From NCBI GenBank assembly GCA_964353935.1, contig CAYGXL010000076.1, positions 1-11,918 on the forward strand: a stretch of DNA of 11,918 nt, in the 5' to 3' direction. The notes below the pieces were generated by a model that was not told where the DNA came from, ran no database searches, and saw only the letters and a program-made list of their open reading frames with translations. How positions within the stretch are numbered: position 1 is the stretch's first letter; each line of letters begins with the position of its first letter. This stretch comes from JAOUJD01 sp964353935 (GTDB taxonomy: Bacteria > Pseudomonadota > Gammaproteobacteria > Burkholderiales > Burkholderiaceae_F). Positions 1 to 8,392 of the stretch are shown here, piece by piece. Made by a program: the position numbers and the translations under genes.

Positions 1-134
1 AGGTTGTAATGCCCGCCGCCGCTCGCAGCGCCCGCGTGTCCCGCGTGACGGGCGCTGTCGTCCTCGATCGAAAGCTCGACCGGCACAAGCGCCGCGAGCC
101 GGTCGCGCATCCGGTCGACCGTTCCCTCAGGCAT
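1..134 (-). CDS. BolA family protein, N-terminal part (cut by window edge)
   Basis: Read leftwards from ATG at 134, the first 44 codons give a protein beginning MPEGTVDRMRDRL and containing IEDDSARHAGHAGA and GGGHYN. The D/E-S-x-x-HAGH pattern followed by GHY/F is the hallmark of the BolA family, which are small (about 80-105 aa) proteins with a class II KH-like fold. Family members work with monothiol glutaredoxins in Fe-S handling or as stress-linked regulators. The C-terminal half, with the invariant His used for cluster binding, lies outside the window. The start overlaps the 3' end of yciB by 8 nt and is preceded by an exceptionally good ribosome binding site. Which BolA subtype (BolA or IbaG-like) cannot be decided from the fragment. 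Confidence 0.88.
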   Translation of the reverse strand, partial: MPEGTVDRMRDRLAALVPVELSIEDDSARHAGHAGAASGGGHYN

Positions 135-756
135 CCGTGGCCTCCTCCTTGAGGTGGCGCGACAAGTAGAGGCCGAGGACGAGCATGAAGGCCAGCGTCA
201 GCCCGAACAAGCCGAACAGCTTGAAGTTCACCCAGGCCTCGGTCGAGACGGAGAAGGCGACGGCGAGGTTGACCACGCCCATCGCGCCGAAGAAGCCGAC
301 CCACGCCACCAACAGTCGGTCCCACACCGGGTCCGGCACGGCGATCTGCTCCGACAGCAGCGACTTCACGAGGTTCTTCTTCCAGATGACCCGGCCGGCG
401 ACAAGCGCGCCGGCGAACAGCCAGTAGAGAATCGTGGGCTTCCACTTGATGAAGGTCTCGTCGTGGAACCAGATCGTGGCGCCGCCGAAGATCACGATCA
501 CCGCGAGGCTGATCCACAGCATCGGCTCGACGCGGCGGCCGCGCCCGAGCAGCCAGCCAACCTGGCCGATCGTCGCGACGATGGCGGTGGCGGTGGCCAG
601 CAGGATGGGCGCCTGGTCGGGCGGCACCCGTCCGTCCCCCACCAGCCCGCCCAGCACGCTCGTGGCGAGCGCAAGCGACTGCGACGGAAACGACGACGCG
701 AGCTTGAACGTCGCGAAGAACAGGATGACCGGGAACAGGTCGAACAGCAGCTTCAT
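127..756 (-). CDS. yciB: Septation protein A / inner membrane protein YciB
   Basis: A 209-aa integral inner-membrane protein of the YciB/IspZ family, implicated in intracellular septation and in cell envelope synthesis; its biochemical activity is not established. It starts MKLLFDLFPVILFFATFK, has about five hydrophobic segments, and carries the family motifs FHDETFIKWKPT (97-108), LFAGAL (113-118) and WVNFKLFG (175-182). It is about 30 residues longer than the E. coli protein, mainly through extra sequence after the first membrane segment (about 20-50). ATG at 756 is chosen because the homology begins there. The frame stays open 97 codons further upstream, but that part is antisense-like and overlaps msrB completely. 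The start shares one base with the msrB stop (TGATG), with AAAGG six bases ahead, so the two are probably translationally coupled. Confidence 0.93.
   Translation of the reverse strand: MKLLFDLFPVILFFATFKLASSFPSQSLALATSVLGGLVGDGRVPPDQAPILLATATAIVATIGQVGWLLGRGRRVEPMLWISLAVIVIFGGATIWFHDETFIKWKPTILYWLFAGALVAGRVIWKKNLVKSLLSEQIAVPDPVWDRLLVAWVGFFGAMGVVNLAVAFSVSTEAWVNFKLFGLFGLTLAFMLVLGLYLSRHLKEEATDA
141..150 (-). promoter_or_regulatory. Extended Shine-Dalgarno for the BolA gene, inside yciB
   Basis: The minus strand reads AAGGAGGAGG, then six bases, then the ATG at 134. It contains the full anti-SD complement AAGGAGG. The same bases code for the Lys-Glu-Glu near the end of YciB, so the coding sequence and the initiation signal overlap. 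It supports the chosen BolA start and suggests efficient initiation independent of upstream ribosomes. Confidence 0.75.
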
Positions 757-1190
757 CAGGCGCCTTTGCCGGTGGGCGTGGGGATCGTCGGCTCGAAAGG
801 ATTCGGCTCGAACTTCAGCGACGCGGAGTTGATGCAGTAGCGCAGGCCGGTGGGCGGCGGGCCGTCCGGAAACACGTGGCCGAGGTGCGCGTCGCAGACG
901 TTGCACAGGATCTCGGTGCGGATCATCCCGTGGCTCGAGTCGCGCTCCTCCCGCACGTTCGCCGGGTCGAGCGCCTTGAAGTAGCTGGGCCATCCGCAGC
1001 CCGAGTCGAACTTGGTGTCGGAAGCGAAAAGCGCCGTGCCGCAGCATACGCAGCGGTAGATGCCTTCCTCGTGGTGGTCACAATAGCGGCCCGTGAAGGC
1101 GCGCTCGGTCGCCTTCTCGCGCGTCACCGAGTACTCCATCGGTGACAACTGCCGGCGCCACTCGGCCTCGGGCTTCTTCACCTTGTCCAT
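756..1190 (-). CDS. msrB: Peptide-methionine (R)-S-oxide reductase MsrB
   Basis: A 144-aa enzyme that reduces the R epimer of methionine sulfoxide in oxidised proteins, normally with thioredoxin as electron donor. All key parts are visible: two zinc-binding CxxC pairs (C47/C50 in CVCC, C96/C99 in CNVC), the SGCGWPSY segment (63-70) with a possible resolving Cys65, the HLGHVF stretch (102-107), and the catalytic Cys119 in RYCINSASL. No signal peptide is present, so a cytoplasmic location is expected. ATG at 1190 has GGAG six bases upstream. The gene follows selO after 10 nt and is joined to yciB by a one-base overlap, so it is most likely part of one minus-strand transcript. Identification is secure. 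Confidence 0.96.
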   Translation of the reverse strand: MDKVKKPEAEWRRQLSPMEYSVTREKATERAFTGRYCDHHEEGIYRCVCCGTALFASDTKFDSGCGWPSYFKALDPANVREERDSSHGMIRTEILCNVCDAHLGHVFPDGPPPTGLRYCINSASLKFEPNPFEPTIPTPTGKGA

Positions 1191-1200
1191 GCGGGTCTCC

Positions 1201-2763
<1,563 letters not shown>

Positions 2764-2914
2764 TCTACGGGGCGGGCGGGTGCTCGCGCCGATAGGAATC
2801 GCCCGCAACGGTCGACTTGACGCGGCGTGGACGACTCCGCAGCATGTTGGGTCCAGGCCGGGCGAAAGCAACCATCAGAAGCGCCGGCGGCACAAACACG
2901 GGGAGACAAGAATC
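2764..2914. other. Divergent intergenic region between selO and the acyl-CoA ligase
   Basis: These 151 bp lie between two divergently read genes and should hold promoters for both. On the plus strand TTGACG at 2817-2822 is a good -35 hexamer, but the best -10 at normal spacing (CAGCAT, 2840-2845) is poor. No convincing promoter was found for selO on the minus strand, and no strong dyad operator was seen. GGGGAGA just before the ligase start is the only clear signal. Confidence 0.5.
2817..2845 (+). promoter_or_regulatory. Weak candidate sigma-70-like promoter for the acyl-CoA ligase
   Basis: TTGACG (2817-2822) matches five of six bases of the -35 consensus. CAGCAT (2840-2845), after a 17-bp spacer, matches only three of six at -10. 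Location about 70 bp before the ATG is sensible. A guess based on pattern alone. Confidence 0.25.
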
Positions 2915-4561
2915 ATGTTGCAAGGGCTGATGATGCAGACGCCGCTGACGATCTCGTCGTTGATCGTGCACGCGGACAGGCATCACGGCGACGCCGAGGT
3001 CGTCTCGCGTCGCGTCGAGGGCGATATTCACCGCACCACGTACAGGGAAATCCATCGGCGCTCGCGACAGCTGGCCAACGCGTTGGGCGGAAGCGGCATC
3101 CGCATGGGCGACCGGGTGGCCACCATCGCGTGGAACGGCTACCGCCACATGGAGCTGTACTTCGCGGTTTCCGGCGCCGGCAGCGTGCTGCACACGATCA
3201 ACCCGCGCCTGCACCCCGAGCAGATCGCGTGGATCGTCAATCACGCCGAGGACAGCGCGCTCTTCTTCGACCTGACCTTCCTGCCGATCGTCGAAGCCAT
3301 CGCAGCGCACTGCAAGACAGTGCGGCACTGGGTGCTGATGACCGACCGCGCGCACATGCCGGCGTCGACCAAGGTTCCGAACCTGCTGTGCTACGAGGAA
3401 CTGCTCGGCAGCCACTCGGACAGGTTCACCTGGCCGGACTTCGACGAGAACACCGCGTCGTCGATGTGCTACACGTCGGGCACCACCGGCAATCCCAAGG
3501 GCGTGCTGTTCAGCCATCGCTCGACGGTTCTGCACACGCTGGCGGCGGCCCTGCCGGACGCGCTGAACGTCTCGGCGCGCGACGTCATCCTGCCCGTGGT
3601 GCCGATGTTCCACGTCAACGCGTGGGGCCTGCCGTACGTCGGCGCCATGGTGGGCTGCAAGATGGTGTTACCGGGCCCGCACCTGGACGGCAAGTCGTTG
3701 TACGAGCTGTTCGAGGCCGAGAAGGTGACCTGCTCGGCCGGGGTGCCGACGGTGTGGCAAGGCCTGCTTGCCCACACCGAGGCCCAGGGCCTGAAGTTCT
3801 CGACGATGAACCGCACCGTGATCGGCGGTTCGGCCTGCCCCCCGGCGATGATCAGGCTCTTCGAGCAGAAGTACGGCGTCCACGTGCTCCACGCCTGGGG
3901 CATGACCGAGATGAGTCCGCTGGGGACCGCGTGCACGTTCAAGGCCAAGCACGCCGGCATGTCGCCCGAAGCGCAGTTCAAGGTCCAGACGAAGCAGGGC
4001 CGCGTGCTGTACGGCGTCGACATGAAGATCGTCGGCGACGACGGCGGCGACCTGCCGTGGGACGGCACCTCGTTCGGCGACCTGCTGGTCCGCGGGCCGT
4101 GGGTCCTGCGCGAGTACTTCAAGGGCGAGGGCGGCAACCCGCTGAAGACCGGCGCGGAGGGACACGCCTGGTTCCCGACCGGCGACGTCGCGACCATCGA
4201 CGCCGACGGCTACATGCAGATCACGGATCGCAGCAAGGACGTGATCAAGTCGGGCGGCGAGTGGATCAGCTCGATCGAGATCGAGAACATCGCGGTGGCT
4301 CATCCGTCGGTCGCGATGGCGGCCTGCATCGCGGCCCGCCATCCGAAGTGGGACGAGCGCCCGCTGCTGGTCGTGATGAAGAAGCCCAACGCCGACGTCA
4401 CCCGCGAGGAGCTGCTGGCGCACTACGAAGGCAAGGTCGCCAAGTGGCAGGTTCCGGACGACATCGTGTTCGTCGACGCCATCCCGCTCGGCGCCACCGG
4501 CAAGATGCTGAAGGCCAAGTTGCGCGAGCAGTTCAAGGACTACCGGCTGCCCACGGCCTGA
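2915..4561 (+). CDS. AMP-forming acyl-CoA synthetase (medium/long-chain fatty acid-CoA ligase, AlkK-like)
   Basis: A 548-aa member of the ANL (acyl-CoA synthetase/NRPS adenylation/luciferase) superfamily. It activates a carboxylic acid with ATP to an acyl-adenylate and then to an acyl-CoA. Motifs in order: the phosphate-binding loop YTSGTTGNPKG (186-196), PMFHVNAWG (230-238), the adenine-site motif HAWGMTE (326-332), TGD (422-424), the hinge region DRSKDVIKSGGEW (438-450), and the catalytic Lys530 in GATGKMLK. The N-terminus (MLQGLMMQTPLTISSLI) resembles the AlkK-type medium-chain fatty acid ligases. ATG at 2915 is preceded by GGGGAGA about nine bases ahead; an in-frame ATG six codons on is a weaker alternative. 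No signal peptide or membrane segment. It lies 169 bp before an ABC importer and upstream of a beta-oxidation gene, which suggests it activates the imported acid. The exact substrate chain cannot be read from the sequence. Confidence 0.92.
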   Translation: MLQGLMMQTPLTISSLIVHADRHHGDAEVVSRRVEGDIHRTTYREIHRRSRQLANALGGSGIRMGDRVATIAWNGYRHMELYFAVSGAGSVLHTINPRLHPEQIAWIVNHAEDSALFFDLTFLPIVEAIAAHCKTVRHWVLMTDRAHMPASTKVPNLLCYEELLGSHSDRFTWPDFDENTASSMCYTSGTTGNPKGVLFSHRSTVLHTLAAALPDALNVSARDVILPVVPMFHVNAWGLPYVGAMVGCKMVLPGPHLDGKSLYELFEAEKVTCSAGVPTVWQGLLAHTEAQGLKFSTMNRTVIGGSACPPAMIRLFEQKYGVHVLHAWGMTEMSPLGTACTFKAKHAGMSPEAQFKVQTKQGRVLYGVDMKIVGDDGGDLPWDGTSFGDLLVRGPWVLREYFKGEGGNPLKTGAEGHAWFPTGDVATIDADGYMQITDRSKDVIKSGGEWISSIEIENIAVAHPSVAMAACIAARHPKWDERPLLVVMKKPNADVTREELLAHYEGKVAKWQVPDDIVFVDAIPLGATGKMLKAKLREQFKDYRLPTA

Positions 4562-4627
4562 ACGCGTGGACCGGAGGCCGGCGAATGGCGGCGGTACGAC
4601 TGCTAGGGTTTTACCCGCCCGCGGCGC

Positions 4628-4657
4628 TTGGTCCGGACCGGACGGCTGAAGTATCCT
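4628..4657 (+). promoter_or_regulatory. Candidate promoter before the binding-protein gene
   Basis: TTGGTC (4628-4633) and TATCCT (4652-4657) are separated by 18 bp and lie about 75 bp before the start of the binding-protein gene. The matches are three of six and four of six. A perfect 10-bp palindrome, GGTCCGGACC (4630-4639), overlaps the -35 and spacer and could be a protein-binding site. It would give the transporter its own transcription start, separate from the ligase. Confidence 0.35.
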
Positions 4658-4664
4658 GCCCCGC

Positions 4665-4688
4665 TCGACCGCCATTCGAAGCGGTCGA
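4665..4688. repeat. Inverted repeat, possible operator
   Basis: TCGACCGC (4665-4672) and its exact reverse complement GCGGTCGA (4681-4688) flank an 8-bp centre that includes TTCGAA. It sits directly downstream of the promoter-like hexamers, where a repressor would block initiation. There is no following T-run, so it is not a standard terminator. It could bind a TetR-, GntR- or MarR-type regulator of the catabolic genes; no regulator gene is in the window. Confidence 0.45.
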
Positions 4689-4730
4689 ACAAGACTCGAC
4701 ACCGAGCACGAGCCACAAGGAGACCACTGA

Positions 4731-6044
4731 ATGAACCGCCGCTTTGCCCTTCGCTGGGTCAACGCATTGATCATCGGCGCAGCCGGCTGCCTGTTCGCCA
4801 CCGGTGCCCTGGCGCAGGCCAAGGGCGGGACGGCGAAGGCGGCATCCGCCCCGGCCGCGACCGTGCAGACCATCAAGATCGCCTACATCGATCCGCTGTC
4901 CGGCCCGTTCGCCGGCGTGGGCTCGAACCTGCTGAAGCACTTCCAGTTCACGGTCGACGCCATCAACGCCCAGCAGCTGGCCGGGCCGGGCGTGAAGTTC
5001 GAGATGGTCTCGTTCGACAACAAGGCGTCGCCACAGGAGACGCTGACGGTCCTGAAGCAGGTGATCGACCAGGGCATCCGCTACGTGGTGCAGGGACAGG
5101 GTTCGGGCGCCGCTGCCGCGCTGATCGACGCGATCGAGAAGCACAACGAGCGCAATCCGGCGCAGTCGATCCTCTTCCTGAACTACGCGGCAGTCGACCC
5201 CGACCTCACCAACAGCAAGTGCAGCTTCTGGCACTTCCGCTTCGACGCCAATACCGACATGAAGATGGAAGCCCTGACGGCCTATATCAAGGATCGTCCG
5301 GAGGTGAAGAACGTCTTCCTGATCAACCAGAACTACTCCCACGGCCAACAGGTCGCGCGGGTCGCCAAGGAGCTCCTGGCGAAGAAGCGGCCCGACGTCA
5401 AGATCGTCGGCGAGGACCTGCACCCGCTCGGCCAGGTGCGCGACTTCGCGCCGTACATCGCCAAGATGCGCGCGGCGAACGCGGACACCGTGATCACCGG
5501 CAACTGGGGCCCGGACCTCGCGCTGCTGGTGCGCGCCGCGCGCGACGCCGGCCTGAACGCCAACTTCTACACGTACTACGCCGGCGTCATCGGCACGCCG
5601 ACCGCGGTCGGCCCGGCGGGCGAGAGCCGCATGCGGCAGGTCGCCTACTGGCATCCCAACATCGCCCCGGACTATCCGGGCGAGAAGCAGTACCTCGAGT
5701 TCAAGAAGCGGTTCAACGAGGAGTGGTACGCGCTCGCGACCTACACGTCGCTGACCATGCTGGCCGACGCGATGAGGCGCACCGGGTCGACCGACCCGCT
5801 GAAGGTCGCGTACGCGATGGAAGGCGCGAAGATGGCCAGCCTGCACGGCGACATCGAGATGCGCGCGGTCGACCACCAGCTGCTGCAGCCGCTGTGGGTC
5901 TCGTCGTGGACGAAGGTCGGCGGGCCGAACCGGCACGACATCGAAAAGACCGGCTACACGTGGAAGACCGAGGTGGCGTTCCCGACCTACGTCGCGTCGC
6001 AGCCCACGAGCTGCATCATGAAGCGCCCGGCACGTCCCCAGTAA
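4731..6044 (+). CDS. Periplasmic substrate-binding protein of a Liv/HAAT-type ABC importer
   Basis: A 437-aa precursor of the periplasmic binding protein type 1 fold (LivJ-like, Peripla_BP_6 type). Residues 1-28 form a typical Sec signal peptide: MNRRFALR, a hydrophobic core, then AGCLFATGALA with likely cleavage before Q29. A linker rich in Ala, Lys and Gly (30-45) follows. The mature part begins TIKIAYIDPLSGPFAGVG (47-64), the usual first strand and ligand-binding turn of this family. Later family-like parts are SFDNKASPQETL (94-105), VFLINQNYSHGQQVA (195-209) and the C-terminal lobe. The signal peptide lacks a lipobox, so the protein should be soluble in the periplasm. AAGGAG eight bases ahead of ATG is a strong ribosome site. 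It is the specificity component for the permease genes that follow. The ligand is not identifiable by eye; neighbours favour a carboxylic acid over an amino acid. Confidence 0.92.
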   Translation: MNRRFALRWVNALIIGAAGCLFATGALAQAKGGTAKAASAPAATVQTIKIAYIDPLSGPFAGVGSNLLKHFQFTVDAINAQQLAGPGVKFEMVSFDNKASPQETLTVLKQVIDQGIRYVVQGQGSGAAAALIDAIEKHNERNPAQSILFLNYAAVDPDLTNSKCSFWHFRFDANTDMKMEALTAYIKDRPEVKNVFLINQNYSHGQQVARVAKELLAKKRPDVKIVGEDLHPLGQVRDFAPYIAKMRAANADTVITGNWGPDLALLVRAARDAGLNANFYTYYAGVIGTPTAVGPAGESRMRQVAYWHPNIAPDYPGEKQYLEFKKRFNEEWYALATYTSLTMLADAMRRTGSTDPLKVAYAMEGAKMASLHGDIEMRAVDHQLLQPLWVSSWTKVGGPNRHDIEKTGYTWKTEVAFPTYVASQPTSCIMKRPARPQ

Positions 6045-6069
6045 GCCCCTGTCCATTTATTGAGCTCCT

Positions 6070-6096
6070 CCGGCCCGGCACCCCCGGGCCGGTTTT
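6070..6096 (+). terminator. Rho-independent terminator between binding protein and livH
   Basis: CCGGCCCGG (6070-6078) pairs perfectly with CCGGGCCGG (6084-6092) across a 5-base loop (CACCC), and TTTT follows at 6093-6096. The stem is 9 bp, all G-C. It lies 25 nt after the binding-protein stop and 21 nt before the livH start. Since the downstream genes clearly belong to the same importer, it probably acts as a partial terminator or an mRNA 3'-end stabiliser that keeps the binding protein in excess over the membrane parts. Confidence 0.85.
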
Positions 6097-6117
6097 GCAT
6101 TCACGTCCACGGCCTCG

Positions 6118-7071
6118 ATGGAATCGATCATCAGCCAGGCACTGATCGGCGTCAGCTACGGGCTGCTGCTGTTCATGCTCGCGGCCGGCCTCACCCTGAT
6201 TTTCTCGATGATGGGCGTGCTGAACTTCGCGCACGCCAGCTTCTACATGCTCGGCGCGTATGTCGCCTACCAGATCAGCACCTGGATCGGCTTCTGGGCG
6301 GCGCTGGTGCTGGCGCCGCTCGTGCTGTTCGCGATCGGCGCCTCCGTCGAGCGCTGGGGACTGCGGCGCGTGCACAAGTGGGGGCACGTGCCGGAGCTGC
6401 TGTTCACGTTCGGCCTGTCCTACATCGTCGTCGAACTCGTGCAGGTGATCTGGGGCCGCGCGGCAGTGCCGTACCGCGTGCCCGCCGAGCTCGACGGGCC
6501 CGTGGGATGGCTGCAGTCGTTCAACGTGATCTTCCCGCAGTACCGCATGTTCATGATGGCGGTGGCGATCGCCATGCTCGTCGCCATCTGGCTGGTGCTG
6601 ACCCGCACGCGCATCGGCCTCGTGATCCAGGCGGCGCTGGCGCATCCGCAGCAGGTCGAGGCGCTCGGGCACAACGTGCCGCGCGTCTTCACGCTGGTGT
6701 TCGGCGGCGGCTCCGCGCTGGCCGGTCTCGCCGGCGTGGTGGGCGGCAACGCGTTCGTGACCGAGCCCGCGATGGCGGGCACCGTCGGCGCGATCGTGTT
6801 CGTGGTCATCGTCGTCGGCGGCATGGGCTCGCTCGCTGGCGCGTTCGTCGCGGCGCTGCTGATCGGCCTGCTCGAAAGCTTCGGCAAGGTGTCCGACTGG
6901 TCGGTCGCGTCCGGCCTCAACGCGCTCGGCGCGAGCGTGGGGCCCGGCACGCCCGGCTACGAGGTGCTGAAGCTGACCCTCTCGCAGGTCGCGCCCGTGC
7001 TGCCTTACCTGCTGCTGGTGCTGATCCTGATCGTCCGGCCCAAGGGCCTGCTCGGAACCCGCGAGGACTGA
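6118..7071 (+). CDS. livH: Branched-chain amino acid-type ABC transporter permease LivH
   Basis: A 317-aa integral inner-membrane permease, one half of the transmembrane channel. It starts MESIISQALIGVSYGLLLFML and contains the LivH hallmark GLTLIFSMMGVLNFAHASFYMLGAY (24-48) and about eight hydrophobic segments. The cytoplasmic coupling region is near ALAHPQQVEALGHNVPRVF (173-191), and the end is RPKGLLGTRED, typical of LivH proteins. A stretch at 262-285 (SGLNALGASVGPGTPG...) is an extra loop before the last membrane segment. No Shine-Dalgarno is visible before ATG 6118, and no alternative in-frame start lies between it and the terminator, so initiation may be weak. livM begins one base after its stop. 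Confidence 0.93.
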   Translation: MESIISQALIGVSYGLLLFMLAAGLTLIFSMMGVLNFAHASFYMLGAYVAYQISTWIGFWAALVLAPLVLFAIGASVERWGLRRVHKWGHVPELLFTFGLSYIVVELVQVIWGRAAVPYRVPAELDGPVGWLQSFNVIFPQYRMFMMAVAIAMLVAIWLVLTRTRIGLVIQAALAHPQQVEALGHNVPRVFTLVFGGGSALAGLAGVVGGNAFVTEPAMAGTVGAIVFVVIVVGGMGSLAGAFVAALLIGLLESFGKVSDWSVASGLNALGASVGPGTPGYEVLKLTLSQVAPVLPYLLLVLILIVRPKGLLGTRED

Positions 7072-7072
7072 C

Positions 7073-8392
7073 GTGGCGCCCGACTCCGCCTTTCCGCCGA
7101 ATGTCGGGCAGATCGCCTACAAGCCGCTGAACTTCGGTCGCTGGGTCGTCTGGGGATTCACCGCGTGCCTGTTCATCGTGATGCCTGCATTCTTCAGCAA
7201 GGGCTTCGCCCTGACGCTGATGTCGCAGATGGGCATCATGATCATCTTCGCGCTGTCGTACAACATGCTGCTGGGCCAGAGCGGCATGCTGTCGTTCGGG
7301 CATGCGGTCTACTCGGGCCTCGGCGCCTTCTTCGCGATGCACGCGATGAAGGCGATCGGTGCCGGGACGCTGGCGTGGCCGATCTCGCTGCTGCCGCTGA
7401 TCGGCGGACTGGCGGGCGCCTTCTTCGGCATCGTGTTCGGCTACCTGACGACCAGGAAGGCCGGCACGCCGTTCGCGATGATCACGCTGGGCATCGGCGA
7501 GATGGTGTTCGCCGCGTCCCTGATGTTCCCCGGCTTCTTCGGCGGCGAGGGCGGCATCACCAGCGACCGCGCCGCGGGCGCGCCGTTCCTCGGCATCCCG
7601 GGGCTCAGCTTCGGCCCCGCGATCCAGGTCTACTACCTGATCGCGGCGTGGTCCTTCGCCTGCATGATCGCGATGTTCGCGCTGACGCACACGCCGCTCG
7701 GCCGCATCGCCAACGCGGTGCGCGACAACCCCGAGCGCTCCGAGTTCATCGGCTACAACACGCAGCGAGTGCGCTGGCTGATGCTGATCCTCTCCAGCTT
7801 CTTCGCCGGCATCGCGGGCGGCCTCACGGCCATCAACTTCGAGATCGTCAGCGCGGAGAACGTCCACGCGATCCGCTCCGGCGGCGTGCTGCTCGCGGCC
7901 TTCATCGGCGGAGTGACGTTCTTCTTCGGCCCGATCCTTGGCGCGATCGTGTTCGTGATCTTCTCGGTGGCGCTGTCGGAATTCACGAAGGCCTGGCAGC
8001 TGTACCTGGGCGTGTTCTTCGTCCTGCTGGTGATGTTCGCGCCCGGCGGCCTGTCGAGCCTGATCCTGATGAACCTGCGCGTGATGAAGTTCGGGAAGTT
8101 CGGCCGCCTGCGCGACCCGTACTTCGGCGTGCTGGCGGCCGCGCTGGCGCTCGCGTTCGGCGCCGTGATGCTGATCGAACTCACGTACCACGTGACGCTG
8201 AACGTCGGGCAGGGCCACAGTGTCCGGCTGTTCGGCTTCCTGTTCGACACCACGCGCGCCAGCACCTGGGTATTCGCAACCTCGGTGTTCCTGGCCGCGG
8301 GCGCGGCCTTCGAGTACTACCGCCGCGGCTTCAAGGAGCATTGGGACGCGGTGCAGATCGAGATCGAGGACTGGATCCGGGAGAATCCATGA
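7073..8392 (+). CDS. livM: Branched-chain amino acid-type ABC transporter permease LivM, with C-terminal extension
   Basis: A 439-aa membrane permease, partner of LivH. Family motifs: ALSYNMLLGQSGMLSFGHAVY (60-80), RKAGTPFAMITLGIGEMV (128-145), the coupling-helix region RIANAVRDNPERSEFIGYNT (211-230), and GGVTFFFGPILGA (279-291), with the usual domain end at MFAPGGLSSLIL (321-332). About 105 residues follow, which typical LivM proteins of about 320 aa lack: hydrophobic segments at about 351-371 and 397-414, a loop between them, and a charged tail ending IEIEDWIRENP. The start is GTG at 7073, with GAGGA five bases ahead inside the end of livH. ATG codons lie too far inside the domain to be better starts. 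The stop overlaps the livG start (ATGA), which implies translational coupling. Confidence 0.92.
   Translation: MAPDSAFPPNVGQIAYKPLNFGRWVVWGFTACLFIVMPAFFSKGFALTLMSQMGIMIIFALSYNMLLGQSGMLSFGHAVYSGLGAFFAMHAMKAIGAGTLAWPISLLPLIGGLAGAFFGIVFGYLTTRKAGTPFAMITLGIGEMVFAASLMFPGFFGGEGGITSDRAAGAPFLGIPGLSFGPAIQVYYLIAAWSFACMIAMFALTHTPLGRIANAVRDNPERSEFIGYNTQRVRWLMLILSSFFAGIAGGLTAINFEIVSAENVHAIRSGGVLLAAFIGGVTFFFGPILGAIVFVIFSVALSEFTKAWQLYLGVFFVLLVMFAPGGLSSLILMNLRVMKFGKFGRLRDPYFGVLAAALALAFGAVMLIELTYHVTLNVGQGHSVRLFGFLFDTTRASTWVFATSVFLAAGAAFEYYRRGFKEHWDAVQIEIEDWIRENP

Noticed and set aside
757..1047. N-terminal extension of yciB by 97 codons
   Set aside because: It lies entirely within msrB in another frame and has no homology-like character. 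The recognisable YciB N-terminus begins at 756 with its own ribosome site.
4606..4616. GGGT-TTT-ACCC hairpin as a terminator for the acyl-CoA ligase
   Set aside because: The stem is only 4 bp and no T-run follows, so it is too weak to call.
2827..4734. Second plus-strand open frame over the acyl-CoA ligase
   Set aside because: It is the same stretch in another frame, giving Arg/Gly/Ala-rich low-complexity protein. The overlapping frame contains every ANL motif.
6917..8341. Minus-strand open frame of 474 codons opposite livM
   Set aside because: The protein is dominated by Glu, Arg, His and Gln with no domain, a typical antisense product of hydrophobic GC-rich coding sequence.
7165..8388. 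Upstream extension of the livG frame
   Set aside because: It overlaps livM in another frame and looks like shadow sequence. The LivG domain begins at the ATGA overlap at 8389.
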